Of a stretch of 24,950 nucleotides of DNA, positions 23,361 through 24,950 are shown one piece after another. This stretch comes from Saccoglossus kowalevskii (Eukaryota; Hemichordata; Enteropneusta; Harrimaniidae): positions 16,248 to 41,197 of the forward strand of contig NW_003138349.1 in the NCBI RefSeq assembly GCF_000003605.2. The letters run 5' to 3'. Numbering within the stretch: position 1 is the stretch's first letter; every line of letters starts with the position of its first letter. The notes under the pieces are model-generated. The model saw nothing but the letters and a program-made list of their open reading frames with translations. It did not search any database and was not told the origin of the DNA. Position numbers and translations under genes: made by a program.

Positions 23361-23540
23361 ACATATACATGACCTCATTCGTTAGAGATTTACCTGCTGT
23401 ACTTGATTCTGTCGGTTCGAACCCCTTACTTGGCCAACTTTTCTAATAATTGAGATGAAGGTCTATCTCTTTGCCAATACGTTGCACTGCGACTAGAGCT
23501 CTCCACTTCCTGCCAAGAGACCAGGTCTGATTTTAATATG
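23360..23540 (+). mobile_element. Possible second tRNA-related SINE fragment
   Basis: GGTTCGAACCC (23414–23424) is a near-perfect pol III box B. A weaker box A-like segment (GTTAGAGATTTA) lies about 35 bases upstream. The following 120 bases are less AT-rich than the surroundings. No tRNA cloverleaf closes and no A-rich tail is evident. It may be a SINE relic of a different family from the one at 8.3 kb, or chance. Confidence 0.35.
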
Positions 23541-24203
23541 CCACATTTGAGTACCTAAGACGATAGGACAATGGCAGTTTACAGAATAGCAATTGCACTC
23601 AGCATATGAATACCACTTTAGAAATCACACTCTGAATATAAATACAGTCATGGTTAATTTACAGTGGATTTGTGGATTTAAAAAGTGAAAATAGTGCTGT
23701 AAAAAATTGTATCTCTACCGTTTCGATAGCGCGAATTGATGTTAAGGTAATTAGGCAAAAATGTGACAGCATGCTTTCCCCCTGCAATGATTTGTTTTCA
23801 TCAGACGGACAAGCACTAATTCGCGTGACAGAAATAGTCACTTAAGAGAAAGACTGGTTCAGCGCAAAACGTTGTCAATTTTTCATTAAATTATTTCCAC
23901 AAGCAGAAGAAGAAATGTATAATAATAAGGTTATCGACGGAAACCCAACACGCATTCACTGAGACAGTAAACACTTGCATTTCTCTTTTTCTTGACACTA
24001 ATATCACCTAAAATAGTGTTAATTGCCTAATATAAGTTGATTTTCTGACCTTATAAATGGGAAAAATGAATTCCTCGATCAATTATGATAATTTTGCATG
24101 TGTCAAAATCTACAGAAAATAAGCATTTTGCTCATTATGTTATGTAACTTTTGACATAAAATGTGTACATGACATTTCATTATAATCAGCAGACAATATC
24201 CAT

Positions 24204-24438
24204 CAATTTTACCAACAATTGCTATTCTTGCTACTTATTTATAATCATAGTAATCATGGTAATATGGTTTGCATTTTGTGTGGGGACAATGGCAGAAATA
24301 TTACTTTTCGGGGGTACCATTCAAAATTTGTGGAAATTGAGCACTGAATCCCAGTTTATTCACTGGTACCACTTGATTTCATATTGAGTAGACCCCTATG
24401 GTTAAAGTTAAAAAAATGTGGTATGGTAGAGTTGTGGG
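24204..24438 (+). repeat. Dispersed repeat, copy B
   Basis: Partner of the 20761–20970 copy in opposite orientation, 3.2 kb away. It has an extra ~19 bases between two CACTG words (near 24341–24365) that copy A lacks. The 74-codon plus-strand frame at 24163–24387 runs through it and is probably not a gene. Confidence 0.8.
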
Positions 24439-24829
24439 CGTTGAACTGTCCTGGTCCATGGCCTACGTGAGGCGTGCGCGACACGCGTTGAAAACAACTT
24501 TCACGCTATGAAAGTGTTGAACCACTGTAAGCCGCTCCCCCAGCACGCGAAACTCAAAAAGTGACGTCTGTTAGGAGTTCAAAAGACCCTTACGTTCAAA
24601 AGTCTCCCCTGTATATTTTTTATATCTTAATTACTCACTAATTTATGACTCTTACATTCATATTTTAGCAGGAAGTTGTTTAACTTTATATTATCAACAG
24701 ATACTGTTGGCGTTTCCTAATTTTAGCGAGACTATTTATTATTAATAACTCTTTTTCGTCGGAAACCCCGTTCTACTTCTTCAAACGTGCGAAAAAACCC
24801 GTCGATAATTGACTACTAGCCTGAGGAGT

Positions 24830-24950
24830 ATGAAAATGGCATCATGGGAAAACTTTAAATTTGTCTACCGGAAATCAATGGCCGTTCTGTTGCTGTTGAA
24901 CCGTCCCGCGAATCTTCCACATAGATTGCTATTTTTACATCGCTGCGACT
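24830..24950 (+). CDS. Possible first exon of an unknown gene, cut by the window edge
   Basis: ATG at 24830 with a second in-frame ATG at 24836 in better initiation context (AAAATGG) opens a frame of 40 codons that runs off the window: MKMASWENFKFVYRKSMAVL, then a Leu-rich and basic stretch. An in-frame stop lies just upstream (24806). The preceding 400 bases are comparatively CpG-rich (for example GTGCGCGACACGCG near 24475), as a promoter would be. The N-terminus is basic and hydrophobic and could be a targeting peptide. No family recognised. Confidence 0.3.
   Translation, partial: MKMASWENFKFVYRKSMAVLLLLNRPANLPHRLLFLHRCD

Noticed and set aside
1-24950. CRISPR arrays, rRNA genes, intact tRNA genes, transposase or reverse-transcriptase genes
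   Set aside because: Looked for on both strands; none seen. The tRNA-like segments are SINE-type and do not close into a cloverleaf.

Overview
The window is AT-rich genomic DNA from a eukaryote, almost certainly an invertebrate animal. Its two recognisable genes are split into many short exons with canonical GT–AG (and one GC–AG) introns, and between them lie long AT-rich stretches, a tRNA-derived SINE and several dispersed or tandem repeats. There are no operons or bacterial ribosome-binding sites. The gene families (an SLC5 monocarboxylate transporter, an LDLa–CAP secreted protein and a RAG1 N-terminal-type zinc module) and the repeat content suggest a marine invertebrate such as a hemichordate, lophotrochozoan or cnidarian; species-level identification is not possible from the sequence alone.

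Layout. Positions 1–476 (minus strand, running off the left edge) hold part of a gene or mobile-element protein that resembles the N-terminal zinc-binding region of RAG1. It is broken by two apparent frameshifts. Positions 477–2400 have no clear gene, only a less AT-rich stretch near 1.25–1.57 kb with an E-box and an NRF1-like palindrome. Positions 2442–6739 (minus) hold the 3' part of a secreted-protein gene: an unidentified N-terminal domain, an LDL-receptor class A module, and a CAP domain that appears to have lost its metal-binding tetrad. Its signal-peptide exon was not found. Positions 6.8–14.7 kb are gene-poor. They carry a tRNA-Met-like SINE (8.3–8.7 kb), a degenerate ~150-bp-period repeat (10.2–10.95 kb), and a 213-bp partial tandem duplication with an exact 69-bp repeat (12.57–12.85 kb).

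Positions 14749–20343 (minus) hold the best-supported feature, a complete sodium-coupled monocarboxylate transporter gene. It has 13 coding exons whose splice phases all match, giving 610 residues, the length I recall for human SLC5A8. The C-terminus ends in a class I PDZ-ligand sequence, and a splice acceptor just upstream of the start codon predicts a 5' UTR intron. Positions 20.75–24.95 kb contain an inverted pair of a diverged ~210–235-bp repeat, a 4 × 53-bp tandem array, a CpG-rich promoter-like islet at 21.72–22.08 kb, a second tRNA-like box B element, and a possible first exon starting at 24830 and leaving the window.

The two intact genes are unrelated in function (plasma-membrane solute uptake versus a secreted or extracellular adhesive-type protein), and nothing indicates coordinated action. 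All family assignments were made by reading translated motifs; no database search was run.
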